A DNA stretch of 45,461 nt from an uncultured Robiginitomaculum sp. (GTDB lineage Bacteria; Pseudomonadota; Alphaproteobacteria; Caulobacterales; Maricaulaceae). The stretch covers positions 1 through 45,461 of the forward strand of contig CALLXE010000005.1 of NCBI GenBank assembly GCA_938015875.1. Reading direction: 5' to 3'. The position numbers were made by a program, and so were the translations under genes. Positions 16,647 through 26,706 of this stretch are shown here, piece by piece (positions within the stretch are counted from its first letter, which is position 1; each line of letters starts with the position of its first letter). The notes below the pieces were generated by a model. The model was not told the origin of the DNA, did not search any database, and saw only the letters and a list, made by a program, of their open reading frames with translations.

Positions 16647-17063
16647 ATGTTACGCGCTGCCGCTATATCCCTGACCCTTTTGCTTGCTGTTACAGCCGGC
16701 GCGCAGGCGCGTGAAACCGTGACGGACGACCCTATTGAAAAACGCTTGGAAAAAGACATGATTTCCATGCCGAATATGGCGGAAGCCTTGTCAAAAAATC
16801 TGGGGCAGTTGCATTATATGCGCCGGCTTTGCTTTGGACAAAGTGACCAAACCTGGCGCGACAGGGCGCGGGCAATGATGGATATTGAAGCCCCTGAGGA
16901 TCGTGACCGACGCGCTAAATTGATTGCCGCTTTTAACGAAGGTTTTTATGATCAGCAGGCGCGGTTCAATACGTGCAGCGAAGATGTCAGTATCGAGGCT
17001 GCGGCTATCGCCGAAAACGGCCGCCATTTAGCGAGCATGCTCGGTGACCCTTATCGTGAATAG
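16647..17063 (+). CDS. Small secreted protein, TIGR02301-like
   Basis: A 138-residue protein with an N-terminal signal peptide ([20 protein letters not shown], cleavage near AQA-RE). The segment [21 protein letters not shown] and a second Cys in FNTCSED resemble the TIGR02301 family, short alphaproteobacterial secreted proteins of unknown function often found next to a NUDIX gene; this is from memory of the motif and was not searched. The two cysteines could form a disulphide in the periplasm. Confidence 0.7.
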   Translation: MLRAAAISLTLLLAVTAGAQARETVTDDPIEKRLEKDMISMPNMAEALSKNLGQLHYMRRLCFGQSDQTWRDRARAMMDIEAPEDRDRRAKLIAAFNEGFYDQQARFNTCSEDVSIEAAAIAENGRHLASMLGDPYRE

Positions 17064-17104
17064 CCCCGCGACTTTCGCGGCGAAACTTTAAAACGGATTT
17101 TGAC

Positions 17105-18157
17105 ATGACTGCACCTGACCGCATTACGATTGCCCGCCCGGATGATTGGCACGTTCACCTTCGCGACGGCGATATGTTATCCGGCGTAGTTAACGCAACG
17201 GCGCGCCAATTTTCCCGGGCGATTGTTATGCCGAACCTCGCCCCGCCCGTCACAACAATTGCCGCCGGCAAGGCCTATCGGGATCGGATCATGGCGGCGT
17301 TGTCAAAAGATTTGACGTTTACGCCCTTAATGACCGCTTACCTGACCGACGGCGCAGACGCGGATGAAATTATTGGCGGGTTTAATCAGGGCGTGTTTGC
17401 GGCCTGTAAACTTTACCCCGCCAATGCGACAACAAATTCATCTCACGGCGTGACGGACATTTCTAAAATCTCCGGCGTTTTAGAGGCCATGCAAAAAGCC
17501 GGTATGCCGCTTTTGGTGCACGGTGAAGTGACCGATCCGCATATTGATATTTTTGACCGCGAAGCCGTCTTCATCGACCGCGTCATGTCAGGAATTGCTA
17601 AAGACTTTCCTGAATTGAAAGTCGTGTTCGAGCATATTACCACATCCGACGCTGCTGACTTTGTCGCCTCTGCCGGTCCGAACATTGCGGCTACGATTAC
17701 GCCGCACCACCTCGCGTTTTCGCGTAATGCCATATTCCAAGGCGGGATCCGCCCGCATTATTACTGCTTGCCGATTGCCAAGCGCGAAACGCACCGCCTC
17801 GCCCTTCGCAAGGCTGCCACATCAGGGTCGGCCAAGTTTTTCCTGGGCACAGACTCGGCGCCCCATGACATTACCCGCAAAGAAAATGCTTGCGGTTGCG
17901 CGGGGCTTTACAATTCCCCATTTGCCATTGAGAGCTATGCCAAGACCTTTGACGAGGAGAACGCGCTGGATAAATTAGAAGCCTTTGCGTCCCTGAACGG
18001 TCCTGATTTTTACGGGCTTCCTGTCAATCCCGGCCGTATGGTATTGGAGCGCCGCCCGTCCGATGTTCCAAAAACCGTTGCTGCCGGCCCGCACACATTG
18101 GTGCCCTTTATGGCCGGTGAAATCTCGCCGTGGACATTCACAGGCTTTGAAAATTGA
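17105..18157 (+). CDS. pyrC: Dihydroorotase, class II
   Basis: A 350-residue dihydroorotase that closes N-carbamoyl-aspartate to dihydroorotate in pyrimidine synthesis. The zinc and catalytic residues sit at the positions known from E. coli PyrC: His16 and His18 in WHVHLRD, the carbamylated Lys102 in CKLYPA, His139 in LLVHGE, His177 in FEHITT and Asp250 in FLGTDSAPH. This is the short homodimeric type and not the PyrC/PyrB-associated class I form. A bidirectional terminator follows directly. Confidence 0.98.
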   Translation: MTAPDRITIARPDDWHVHLRDGDMLSGVVNATARQFSRAIVMPNLAPPVTTIAAGKAYRDRIMAALSKDLTFTPLMTAYLTDGADADEIIGGFNQGVFAACKLYPANATTNSSHGVTDISKISGVLEAMQKAGMPLLVHGEVTDPHIDIFDREAVFIDRVMSGIAKDFPELKVVFEHITTSDAADFVASAGPNIAATITPHHLAFSRNAIFQGGIRPHYYCLPIAKRETHRLALRKAATSGSAKFFLGTDSAPHDITRKENACGCAGLYNSPFAIESYAKTFDEENALDKLEAFASLNGPDFYGLPVNPGRMVLERRPSDVPKTVAAGPHTLVPFMAGEISPWTFTGFEN

Positions 18158-18181
18158 TCGTGAACTTTAACTTTTACGCAT

Positions 18182-18213
18182 AAAAAAAGCCCCGTCCTAT
18201 GACGGGGCTTTTT
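18182..18213. terminator. Bidirectional rho-independent terminator
   Basis: An 8-bp GC-rich stem GCCCCGTC/GACGGGGC with a CTAT loop is flanked by seven A on the left and five T on the right, so it can end both pyrC and the convergent DUF1508-module gene. Confidence 0.92.
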
Positions 18214-18230
18214 GCATTTAAAACGCGGTT

Positions 18231-20729
18231 TTATTTACAACCGTAGAAATAATTACCGCATGTTTTCATGAAGTGAACGATTTGACCGTTCTTGCTTTTC
18301 AGACGAAAGGCTTCCAGATCGCGCGGATCCGTAACGTCAAGGCGGTTATAGTCATAGTGATGCTGAACACCGAGGCCCAGCAGACCCGCCGTCCCTTGGG
18401 GCACAGTTACGTTTGAAACAATGCTTGCATCGGCATCTTTAAAGCCGCCTTTATAACCCATGTTTTTGAACAGATAATCCAAATACTGACGATCATTTTG
18501 CGTTTCTGAATATTTGCGCTCCAGCTTTGCAAAGAACTGCGCCGGGGTCAGGGCGTGACTGTCCCCAAACTCGGGATAGCTGCCGAGGCGAGAGACAGAA
18601 ACCGGCGTTTCAAAAGTCGGCACGCTGAAAATAGCGATGTCAGAGGAGCCGCAATTATTTAAAGCGCCGGTCATCACTTTTGCCACCGGTTTCGGCTTTG
18701 GTTTCGCCGCAGCTTTCGGAGCCTCAACAGCCACAGCCGCAGCGGCAGCAGCAGCTTTTGCCTTGGCCTCACGGGCTGCTTTTGCGGCAGCAGCAGCCTT
18801 AGCATCGGCAGCAGCCTTTACCTCAGCGGCTTTCGCCGCAGCCGCCGCCTTAGCGTCAGCAGCAACTTGCGCCGCCTGCGCCTGCTTTGCAGCCAAGGCC
18901 GCCTTGCCGTCATTACATTTACTCAAACCGAACAGACCTAATCCTAAAAGCAAAAGCAGAGGGATCAACCATTTCAGCCACCCAAGACCGCCACCGGCCG
19001 CAGCCGCAGCGGGCGGCACGGCTGCAGCGGCAGCAGCAACAGGCGCGGCAGCCGCTGCAATCGGCGCAACGACAGGCGCAGCAGCAACAATTTTTCCCAG
19101 GCAAGACCGCCCGATTTCACGCTCATCTTCGTCATATAAAACGTCCATGGTGTATTCACCATTGGTTACTTCTTTATAGCGTTCTTCGTTATCTATATTG
19201 CGAATGACAGCGTTGAGTTCCGATTGACGGGCCGCCTTATTCGGAAAGCCCTCACTGCGAATACGTACATCACCGTCGCCGTCATAAACGGCGAAATAGT
19301 GCTGTCCGTTTTCATGGGTAAAGGCCGCTATATTATTCTCGGCATCCGTCACCGGGCGATTGTGATATTCCGCGCAGCGCAGGTAATCGTCATCTTTACG
19401 GTTTTTAGGACGCGGCGCAGCGGCGGCCGCAGCAAGGCCCGCGGCGGCCACAATCGGAGCCGCCTTCTTAGCGCTTGCGGTCTTCGGCGCAGGTTTTGGC
19501 TTCTTTGCGGCGCGTTTTCGCGTGCCCATAACATAAGCGGCACCGGTCGCGGCAGCTGCTGCAGATCCGAACCAAACAGACCGGGCAATTTCTTTCCCGT
19601 TTCCGGCTTTCAGGCGAAATTCGTGCTTGCCGTTTTTAAGAGAATGATAGCTGTAACGTTTTTCAAGTTCGCGGTTCTTCATGACCGAAACGACGCCCTT
19701 ATCGCGAATGGCTGCCGTGGGGTAGCCCTCGGAGATCATCGCGATTTTACCGTTTTCATTATAGGTAAAGTAGAATTCGCCGTCGTCACCTTTGAACGTC
19801 TCAATGCCGTCCGGGCTGCCTTTGGTTTGCTTTGTGTAAAAAGCAAGCGGACGATAATCATCCTCAACAGATGCGGCTTTGGCTTTTGCAGCCGGTTTTG
19901 CTTTTGCGACAGCAGCGGTTTTTTTCGCCGGACGCTTTTTTGTACCGGCCAGATAAGCGGCCGCTGTTGCTGCACCCCCGGCCGACACATACCAAACCGA
20001 GCGGGCAATCTCTTTATGATTGCCGGCGTGCAGACGAAACTCGTGCTTGCCGTTTTTCATTTTTGCATATTTGTAACGGTCAGGATTTTTGATATTTTTC
20101 AACACAGACGCAACGCCGGTATCGCGGGCCGCGCCGGTCGGATAGCCTTCAGATATCAACGCAATTTTGCCGTTGTCATGATAGGTAAAATAATATTCGC
20201 CGTCATTGCCCTTAAATTTATAAATTCCGTCTTGCTTGCCTTTGACATGCTTTTGGAAAAAGGCGAGCGGACGGTAATCATCTTCATTATTGGCGGTGCG
20301 CGGTTTGGCCGGCGCAGCCTTGGCTTTACTTTTGGCTTTGGACGCCGCAGCTTTTTTAACGGCAGGTTTTGCGCCTGCGCCGGACAGATAAGCAGCGGCC
20401 GCGCGAGCAGCTGCCTCACTTGTTTTCCAAGCGGATGTCGCGACGCTCTGACCGTTGCCTGCTAAAATATCATAATAATGTTTTCCGGCGTCCGTCTTTA
20501 AGATTTTATACCGCGCAGACAGCTTCATATTCTTAGATACTGATTTAATACCGTTGTCGCGGCCGGCCGTAGATTTATAGCCTTCTGAAATCAGTTCAAT
20601 TTCGCCGTCTTTAAACCACGCAAACCAATGCTCTCCGTCTTCTGAAAACTTTGACGGGCCGTCATGGACCCGCGTGGCATGTTTCTTGTAAAATTTAAGC
20701 GGTTTGTAGTCGTCATTGCGCTTGCTCAT
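18231..20729 (-). CDS. Protein with four YegP/DUF1508-like modules and a membrane anchor
   Basis: An 832-residue protein. Four modules begin with a DDY motif at about residues 6, 150, 290 and 447. Modules 1-3 each have two half-repeats of the YegP/DUF1508 type: NGKIALISEGYPT followed by a Gly-Val-x-Ser-Val-x-Lys-Asn stretch, then KNGKHEFRLKAGNGKEIARS. Module 4 is divergent. Modules are joined by Lys/Ala/Pro linkers. A single membrane segment lies near 584-604 (LKWLIPLLLLLGLGLFGLSK), followed by an Ala/Lys-rich helical stretch (about 606-685) and a C-terminal domain (690-832) I do not recognise, with Cys at 693, 824 and 831. With no signal peptide the modules would be cytoplasmic and the C-terminal domain periplasmic. 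Function unknown. Confidence 0.85.
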   Translation of the reverse strand: MSKRNDDYKPLKFYKKHATRVHDGPSKFSEDGEHWFAWFKDGEIELISEGYKSTAGRDNGIKSVSKNMKLSARYKILKTDAGKHYYDILAGNGQSVATSAWKTSEAAARAAAAYLSGAGAKPAVKKAAASKAKSKAKAAPAKPRTANNEDDYRPLAFFQKHVKGKQDGIYKFKGNDGEYYFTYHDNGKIALISEGYPTGAARDTGVASVLKNIKNPDRYKYAKMKNGKHEFRLHAGNHKEIARSVWYVSAGGAATAAAYLAGTKKRPAKKTAAVAKAKPAAKAKAASVEDDYRPLAFYTKQTKGSPDGIETFKGDDGEFYFTYNENGKIAMISEGYPTAAIRDKGVVSVMKNRELEKRYSYHSLKNGKHEFRLKAGNGKEIARSVWFGSAAAAATGAAYVMGTRKRAAKKPKPAPKTASAKKAAPIVAAAGLAAAAAAPRPKNRKDDDYLRCAEYHNRPVTDAENNIAAFTHENGQHYFAVYDGDGDVRIRSEGFPNKAARQSELNAVIRNIDNEERYKEVTNGEYTMDVLYDEDEREIGRSCLGKIVAAAPVVAPIAAAAAPVAAAAAAVPPAAAAAGGGLGWLKWLIPLLLLLGLGLFGLSKCNDGKAALAAKQAQAAQVAADAKAAAAAKAAEVKAAADAKAAAAAKAAREAKAKAAAAAAAVAVEAPKAAAKPKPKPVAKVMTGALNNCGSSDIAIFSVPTFETPVSVSRLGSYPEFGDSHALTPAQFFAKLERKYSETQNDRQYLDYLFKNMGYKGGFKDADASIVSNVTVPQGTAGLLGLGVQHHYDYNRLDVTDPRDLEAFRLKSKNGQIVHFMKTCGNYFYGCK

Positions 20730-20840
20730 AATATCCCCCCAAGGAAAGCAAATCCGATTGCCGGATTATTAACGGTAATTAACCATAAGTTACATCCGGG
20801 CGAAAGTTATTACTTCAGCTCTGACGTGAAGAGAGCAGTG

Positions 20841-22151
20841 CTATTTTTGACGATCTGACCTGATTTCAGAAAGCTTGTCTAATCGGGCTTTAATCGCCGC
20901 CTCGCGCCCTTCGCCGGTCGGCGCGTAAAAATCCGGACGCGGCATGCCATCCGGAAAATAATTTTGCCCCGAAAACCGCTCTGGCATATCATGATCATAT
21001 TGATAGCCGGCACCATAACCCATGTCTTTCATCATTGATGTTGCGCCGTTTAAAATATGCGCGGGCGGCGACAGCGATCCGGTTTTCTTCGCGCTGTTCA
21101 TCGCTGCTTTGAACGCCACATAGACGGCGTTTGATTTCGGGGCTGTTGCCAAGTGCACAACGGCGTGCGCAATGGTCAACTCCCCTTCGGGCGAGCCGAG
21201 AATTTTATACGTCCTCAGCGCATCATTTGCGATCATCAGAGATGCCGGGTCCGCTGTCCCGATGTCTTCGCTGGCCATGCGTATGAGCCGGCGGCAAATA
21301 TAAAGCGGGTCTTCCCCGCCGGTCAGCATGCGGGCCATCCAGTAAAGCGCGGCATCGGGATCAGAGCCGCGAATAGATTTATGAAGCGCCGAGATAATGT
21401 TGTAATGCTCGTCTTTATTTTTATCGTAAGCCGGCGCGCGTTTTTGTAAAAACCCCGACAACGCCTCCACATCCAGCGGCGCGTCAAAATCCATGCCCTG
21501 CAACGTTTCAGCCAGCCCCAAACAATAACGCCCGTCTCCGTCTGCCATAGCGATCAAAGCCTCGCGCGCGCCCTCTGTTAATGGCAGAGGAGTTTGCGTC
21601 AAAGCCTCGGCGCGTTCCAGCAGCGTTGCCATAGCAGCATCATCCAGCCGCTTTAAAACAAACACTTGCGCCCGAGACAGCAAAGCGCCGTTAAGTTCGA
21701 AAGACGGATTTTCCGTTGTTGCTCCGATCAGGGTAATAATGCCGGCTTCAACATACGGCAGAAACCCATCTTGCTGCGCCCTGTTAAAGCGATGAATTTC
21801 ATCAACAAACAGCAGCGTTCCATAGCCCTCTTCGCGGCGGGTCTTTGCGGCCTCAAACGCTTTGCGCAGATCGGCCACGCCCGAAAAAACAGCGGATAAT
21901 TGTTCAAAATGCATGCCGGCCGTTTGGGCGATCAGGCGCGCAATCGTCGTTTTCCCTACACCGGGCGGTCCCCATAAAATCATCGAGCTTAGCCGGCCTG
22001 ACTCTGTCATTCGCCCCAGCGGCGCATCAGCGGCCAGCAAGTGATCCTGCCCGACAACCTCGCTCAGATTTGCGGGGCGCAAGCGATCAGCGAGCGGCCG
22101 CGGGGCCTCGCGCTCAAGTCCGGCAGATGTGAACAGATTAGACATAGCCAT
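20841..22151 (-). CDS. rarA: Replication-associated recombination protein RarA (MgsA)
   Basis: A 436-residue AAA+ ATPase acting at stalled replication forks. Walker A is GPPGVGKTT (61-69), Walker B LLFVDEIHRF (113-122), sensor 1 region IGATTENPSFE. The C-terminal half carries the family segments YWMARMLTGGEDPLYICRRL and YQYDHD. Two ATGs, two codons apart, are possible. It is the last gene of the run degP, phoR, pst, phoU, phoB, rarA, with about 60 bases after phoB, so it could be read with the Pho genes or have its own promoter. Confidence 0.96.
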   Translation of the reverse strand: MAMSNLFTSAGLEREAPRPLADRLRPANLSEVVGQDHLLAADAPLGRMTESGRLSSMILWGPPGVGKTTIARLIAQTAGMHFEQLSAVFSGVADLRKAFEAAKTRREEGYGTLLFVDEIHRFNRAQQDGFLPYVEAGIITLIGATTENPSFELNGALLSRAQVFVLKRLDDAAMATLLERAEALTQTPLPLTEGAREALIAMADGDGRYCLGLAETLQGMDFDAPLDVEALSGFLQKRAPAYDKNKDEHYNIISALHKSIRGSDPDAALYWMARMLTGGEDPLYICRRLIRMASEDIGTADPASLMIANDALRTYKILGSPEGELTIAHAVVHLATAPKSNAVYVAFKAAMNSAKKTGSLSPPAHILNGATSMMKDMGYGAGYQYDHDMPERFSGQNYFPDGMPRPDFYAPTGEGREAAIKARLDKLSEIRSDRQK

Positions 22152-22210
22152 GTGTCCCGCGCCCGGGCGGCAGTGTCAATATGCGGAAAAATTAAGTCCG
22201 GGGACGATGT

Positions 22211-22894
22211 TCAGGAACTCTCATCCAGTGCGTAGCCCGCGCCGCGTATTGTTCGAATTAAATCTGTCCGGCCGCCTTTATTTATTGCTTTGCGCAGGCG
22301 TCCCATATGGACATCGACCGTGCGCTCGTCGACATAAATATCTGTGCCCCAGACGCGGTCCAAAAGCTGTGCGCGGGTCCAGACTTTCTTTGGGCGACCC
22401 AGAAGCGTTTTTAAAAGCCGAAATTCTTTCGGGCCCAACTTTATGTCATTGCCACCGCGATTAACCCGGTAAGTTTCGATATTCATGACAATGTCAGCAA
22501 AGCTGAGCGTCTCGTCATCGCTGCCTGATTTTCGCAGCGCAGCTTTGATGCGGGCGATAAGCTCTTTGATTGAATGCGGCTTGACGACATAATCATCTGC
22601 GCCGACCGTCAGGCCGCGCACTTTATCATCCTCATCCCCTCGGGCCGTCAGCATAATAATCGGAATGGTTTTTGTGTCGTCATCCGTCTTGAGCGTTTTG
22701 CAAACTTCGATCCCGGACATATCCGGAAGCATCCAATCGAGCAAAACAAGGTCAGGCAATTCCGCCCGCGCAGACGCTATGCCGCTGCCGCCGGTATCAG
22801 CCAGCAATGTTTCAAAACCGGCGGATTCGAGATTATATTTCAGGATTTGCGCCTGAGCCGTTTCGTCTTCAATAATGAGAATGGTTCGGCCCAT
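22211..22894 (-). CDS. phoB: Phosphate regulon response regulator PhoB
   Basis: A 227-residue OmpR/PhoB-type regulator. The receiver domain has Asp53 in LLDWMLPDMSG and Lys104 in YVVKPHS. The C-terminal winged helix (about 130-224) has LGPKEFRLLKTLL, VWTRAQLLDRVWG and VDVHMGRLRKAI, with RTIRGAGYAL at the end. Under phosphate limitation PhoR phosphorylates it and it activates genes with Pho boxes, including the pst operon upstream. The start lies three bases after the phoU stop, so it is cotranscribed. Confidence 0.97.
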   Translation of the reverse strand: MGRTILIIEDETAQAQILKYNLESAGFETLLADTGGSGIASARAELPDLVLLDWMLPDMSGIEVCKTLKTDDDTKTIPIIMLTARGDEDDKVRGLTVGADDYVVKPHSIKELIARIKAALRKSGSDDETLSFADIVMNIETYRVNRGGNDIKLGPKEFRLLKTLLGRPKKVWTRAQLLDRVWGTDIYVDERTVDVHMGRLRKAINKGGRTDLIRTIRGAGYALDESS

Positions 22895-22897
22895 AAC

Positions 22898-23629
22898 TTA
22901 ATCAGAATCGCCCAGTTCTTCGGGAGTGAATATCATACGCGATGTCCGGTCGCCTTTAGGGCGCTTATCCGTCGGCCAGTCACCGGTTACCAGATAAACC
23001 GTCTCGCCCGCAATTTCTACAGCATGGTCACCCATGCGTTCAATGTTTTTGGCGATAAACAGAAGGTGCATGCAGCCGGAAATATTACGGGTGTCTTCCA
23101 TCATATAGGTCAGAAGTTCCCGAAACAGGCCGTTATGCATTTGATCGACATCCTCGTCGTCTCCGCGCACAGTTTCCGCAGCGTCCGGGTCGCGGCGATT
23201 ATAGGCATCCAGCGCCGCATTAATCATGCCCTGCACCCGATCACTCATGCGTGCCAAAGTCGACATCGACCCGATAAACGCGTCCGCTTTAGTAATCGTA
23301 TTCGTGCGCCGCGCCATATTTTTGATGTAATCGCCGATGCGCTCAAGGTGATTGGCAATTTTCAGGGTCATGACCACCGTGCGCAAATCAGCCGCCACCG
23401 GTTGGCGCAACGCCAAAACCTCGATGGACATGCGGTTCACTTCGGCTTCCAGCGCGTTAATCTTTGAATCAGATCGAATGACCTCTTTGGCCAAATCACG
23501 ATCGCCCAGCTTAAGCGCTTTGGTACAGGTCAAAAGCTGCTGCTCAACCAAACCGCCCATCTCCAAGACCAGGCTTTCGATCGTGTTAAGGTCTGTGTCA
23601 AACGAGGTGACAATGTGATCGGTATTCAT
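22898..23629 (-). CDS. phoU: Phosphate signalling protein PhoU
   Basis: A 243-residue all-helical protein with two PhoU repeats. The metal-binding acidic motifs are visible as ERIGDYIKNMARR in the first half and ERMGDHAVEIAGETVY in the second. PhoU bridges the Pst transporter and PhoR and keeps PhoR in its phosphatase state when phosphate is plentiful. The ATG follows the pstB stop by three bases. Confidence 0.97.
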   Translation of the reverse strand: MNTDHIVTSFDTDLNTIESLVLEMGGLVEQQLLTCTKALKLGDRDLAKEVIRSDSKINALEAEVNRMSIEVLALRQPVAADLRTVVMTLKIANHLERIGDYIKNMARRTNTITKADAFIGSMSTLARMSDRVQGMINAALDAYNRRDPDAAETVRGDDEDVDQMHNGLFRELLTYMMEDTRNISGCMHLLFIAKNIERMGDHAVEIAGETVYLVTGDWPTDKRPKGDRTSRMIFTPEELGDSD

Positions 23630-23632
23630 AAT

Positions 23633-24442
23633 CTATCCTATCCGGCCGCTGATATAACTTTGCGTGCGCGTCTCTTTTGGATTGGTAAAAATTTGGGTGG
23701 TATCACCATATTCAATCAGTTCCCCCAAATGGAAGAAGGCTGTCTTTTGGGAAATACGGGCCGCCTGCTGCATGGAATGGGTGACAATCGCGATGGTGTA
23801 ATCATCGCGCATGCTGTCCATTAATTCTTCAACCACCGCCGTCGCAATCGGGTCTAATGCCGAGCAAGGTTCGTCCATCAAAATTACGTCAGGCTGCACT
23901 GCAATGGCGCGGGCGATACACAGGCGTTGCTGCTGACCGCCGGAAAGACTGGTGCCCGGTTCATCAAGACGGTCCGATACTTCGTCAAACAGGCCGGCCT
24001 GTTTAAGGGCTGTTTCAACGCGGTCCGCCATGTCTGATTTTGACGTGGCCAGACCGTGAATTTTCGGGCCATAAGCGACATTCTCAAAAATAGATTTCGG
24101 AAACGGATTAGGCTTTTGAAATACCATGCCGATGCGCGCACGCAAAGCAACAGGGTCAACTTTTGGCGCGTAAATATCCTGGCCTGCATAGCGAATATCG
24201 CCGGAGACTTTGCAAATATCAATGCGGTCATTCATGCGGTTCAAGCAGCGCAAAAATGTTGATTTCCCGCAGCCGGACGGCCCGATCAACGCTGTAATAC
24301 TGCCCTTTGGAATATCCAAAGAAACATTATTAATCGCCTGTTTCTTACCGTAAAAAACATCGACATTACGCGCCGTCATAATCATGTCGGCGGGTTTTTC
24401 TTGGGTCGTATCAGTCATATATGTATCCGTCAGCGCATCCAT
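23633..24442 (-). CDS. pstB: Phosphate ABC transporter ATPase PstB
   Basis: A 269-residue ABC ATPase that drives phosphate import. Walker A is GPSGCGKST (54-62), the signature is LSGGQQQR, Walker [14 protein letters not shown] and the switch His in [30 protein letters not shown] is the PstB-specific Q-loop region. The ATG at 24442 overlaps the pstA stop codon as TAATG, which supports this start over an ATG eight codons later and implies translational coupling. Confidence 0.98.
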   Translation of the reverse strand: MDALTDTYMTDTTQEKPADMIMTARNVDVFYGKKQAINNVSLDIPKGSITALIGPSGCGKSTFLRCLNRMNDRIDICKVSGDIRYAGQDIYAPKVDPVALRARIGMVFQKPNPFPKSIFENVAYGPKIHGLATSKSDMADRVETALKQAGLFDEVSDRLDEPGTSLSGGQQQRLCIARAIAVQPDVILMDEPCSALDPIATAVVEELMDSMRDDYTIAIVTHSMQQAARISQKTAFFHLGELIEYGDTTQIFTNPKETRTQSYISGRIG

Positions 24443-25752
24443 TACCAGCGCCGCTCCAGTTTTTTACGCAGAATGACTGCGAGTAAGTTCATTAACACCA
24501 GAAAGATCAGCAAGACAATAATAGCTGCCGATGTCATTTCCCGAAACCCGATTTCAGGATTATCGGCCCAAAGGAAAATCTGCACCGGCAATGACGTTGC
24601 CGTGTCAACAACTGAGGTCGGCACATCCACGATAAAGGCGACCATGCCGATCATCAAGAGCGGCGCAGTCTCGCCTAAGGCTTGGGCCATACCGATAATT
24701 GTGCCGGTCAACATGCCGGGCATAGCCAGCGGGACCGTATGATGAAATGTCGTCTGCACTTTACTGGCGCCAAGGCCGTAAGCCGCTTCGCGCACAGACG
24801 GCGGCACAGCCCGCAAGGCAGCGCGCGAGGCGATAATAATTGTCGGCAAAGTCATCAGCGCCAGAACCATGCCGCCGACCAAAGGCGTAGAGCGCGGCAG
24901 GTTAAAGACGTTGAGGAAAATCGCCAATCCCAGCAAGCCAAAGACAATGGACGGCACAGCGGCAAGATTGTTGATATTGACTTCGATAAAATCGGTCAGG
25001 CGGTTCTTGCGGGCGAACTCTTCCAGATAAACCGCAGTCAGTACGCCCAGCGGAAAAGCGATGACAAAGCACACTATAAGAGAGAAAAACGAGCCCATCA
25101 GCGCGCCCAGAATGCCGGCCTGCTCAGGTTCACGGGAATCGCCGTTTGTGAAAAAGCTTGTATTGATATCTGTTTTAACATGGCCGGCGGATTTCAGCGT
25201 TTCTATCCAGCCGGTTTCGCGCTCAGTTAGCTGGCGCAATTCCTGCGGCATATCAGGATCGATTTTTCCGGCCAAATACAGATTTGTATCCGTGCCCGCG
25301 CTGACCCACACACGCTGCGTGGTTCCGATTATATCGGGGTTTTCCGTAACCATGTTTTCAAGTTGATAGACCGCGCCCGTACTGATGAGTTTATATAACG
25401 CGCGAGTATCTTGGCGCCCTTCAACATCAGGGAAAACCTCGGCCAGCGCCCCGGTTATCAGCGGACGATAATTAACGCCGCGAAATGACGCCGGATCGCG
25501 GGCCCCTGACGGGTCAATGACTTGCTCATTAAAAGTGACATCCAGTCCGATTTTTGACGTCGTAAAAGCGCCTGCTCCGCCGATAAAAATCGTTAAAAGC
25601 ATAGAGGCGAGAAACGCCACTGCAATCCCGATTGCCACAATGCCATAGAGGCGAAACCGCGTCTCGGCGCGCGCGCGTTTAATGCGGTGCGGACTGCGAA
25701 CGGTCCAATCGGCCGGCATTGCGGCGGGCTCGGATGTGATCAAATCAGTCAT
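24442..25752 (-). CDS. pstA: Phosphate ABC transporter permease PstA, long form
   Basis: A 436-residue permease. One membrane helix near 37-58 is followed by a periplasmic region of about 140 residues, the extra N-terminal domain (DUF3333) known from alphaproteobacterial PstA, and then the transport core with five or so helices and the EAA-like segment [19 protein letters not shown]. coli PstA is about 296 residues and lacks the insert. I use the ATG at 25752, preceded by AAAGAAG and overlapping the end of pstC by eight bases; the longer frame to a TTG at 25776 has no ribosome-binding site. Confidence 0.96.
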   Translation of the reverse strand: MTDLITSEPAAMPADWTVRSPHRIKRARAETRFRLYGIVAIGIAVAFLASMLLTIFIGGAGAFTTSKIGLDVTFNEQVIDPSGARDPASFRGVNYRPLITGALAEVFPDVEGRQDTRALYKLISTGAVYQLENMVTENPDIIGTTQRVWVSAGTDTNLYLAGKIDPDMPQELRQLTERETGWIETLKSAGHVKTDINTSFFTNGDSREPEQAGILGALMGSFFSLIVCFVIAFPLGVLTAVYLEEFARKNRLTDFIEVNINNLAAVPSIVFGLLGLAIFLNVFNLPRSTPLVGGMVLALMTLPTIIIASRAALRAVPPSVREAAYGLGASKVQTTFHHTVPLAMPGMLTGTIIGMAQALGETAPLLMIGMVAFIVDVPTSVVDTATSLPVQIFLWADNPEIGFREMTSAAIIVLLIFLVLMNLLAVILRKKLERRW

Positions 25753-26701
25753 AAGCTTCTTTAAATTTATCAACAATCTTCAGCGCAATGACATTGAGGA
25801 TCAAAGTGACAATGAACAGGAACAGCGCAATCGCAAATGCGGCAAGGGTTTTAGCGTCGTCAAAAGACGTATCCCCGGTCAGCAGGGTTACAATTTGCAC
25901 CGTCATAGTCGTGACGGCGTCGAGCGGGTTCAGCGTCAATTTAGCAGCCAAACCTGCGGCCATAACAACAATCATGGTCTCGCCGATAGCGCGGGACGTC
26001 GCGAGCAATAAGGAGCCGGCAATACCGGGTAAAGCGGCAGGCAAAATGACCCGCTTAATCGTTTCGGATTGCGTCGCGCCCATGCCCATTGAGGCGTCGC
26101 GAAGACTTTGCGGAACAGCTGAAATCACATCATCTGACAGAGATGAGACGAGCGGCACAATCATAATGCCCATAACGAGCCCGGCGGCGAGTGCGCTTTC
26201 AGAACTGATTTCAAAACCCATCCCGGATCCGGTTGCGCGGATAATCGGCGCCACCACTAAAGCGGCAAAGAAGCCGTACACCACAGTCGGGATGCCGGCC
26301 AAAAGCTCCAGCACAGGCTTGACCCAGCCGCGCATACGGCGCGAAGAATATTCAGACAAATAAATCGCCGACAAAAGGCCCAGCGGGGCGGCAATCACCA
26401 TGGCAATAAAACTGATCAGCAGCGTCCCGGTCAACAGCGGCAAAACGCCAAAGGCTCCGGAGGCGCCGACCTGATCGGCGCGAATAGCCGTCTGCGGGCT
26501 CCAATGCGGGCTGAACAAGAATTCGGTTATAGAAACCTGTTGAAAAAACCGAAACGCCTCAAAGACTAAGGAGGCAACAATGCCGACAGTCGTAATCACG
26601 GCAACGGAAGAGCACAGCAGCAGGCCCAATGTAATGACCTGCTCCATAAGCTTTTTACTGCTGCGGGTTTCGCGCAGCAGCGCTGTGTTATCCGATGCCA
26701 T
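25745..26701 (-). CDS. pstC: Phosphate ABC transporter permease PstC
   Basis: A 318-residue inner-membrane permease with about six helices, close in length to E. coli PstC. The EAA loop is visible as PQSLRDASMGMGATQSET, followed by VILPAALPGIAGSLLL and SRAIGETMIVVMAAG. It forms the channel with PstA. It starts five bases after pstS and overlaps pstA by eight bases. Confidence 0.96.
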   Translation of the reverse strand: MASDNTALLRETRSSKKLMEQVITLGLLLCSSVAVITTVGIVASLVFEAFRFFQQVSITEFLFSPHWSPQTAIRADQVGASGAFGVLPLLTGTLLISFIAMVIAAPLGLLSAIYLSEYSSRRMRGWVKPVLELLAGIPTVVYGFFAALVVAPIIRATGSGMGFEISSESALAAGLVMGIMIVPLVSSLSDDVISAVPQSLRDASMGMGATQSETIKRVILPAALPGIAGSLLLATSRAIGETMIVVMAAGLAAKLTLNPLDAVTTMTVQIVTLLTGDTSFDDAKTLAAFAIALFLFIVTLILNVIALKIVDKFKEAYD

Positions 26702-26706
26702 GTTGA

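Noticed and set aside
19224-20465. Plus-strand open frame of 413 codons
   Set aside because: It lies entirely opposite the DUF1508-module gene, whose repeats, linkers and promoter-side ribosome-binding region are coherent. The opposite frame is open because of the Ala/Lys-rich codons of that gene.
22574-23467. Plus-strand open frame of 297 codons
   Set aside because: It is antisense to phoB and phoU, both certain from motifs. The product has no recognisable domain.
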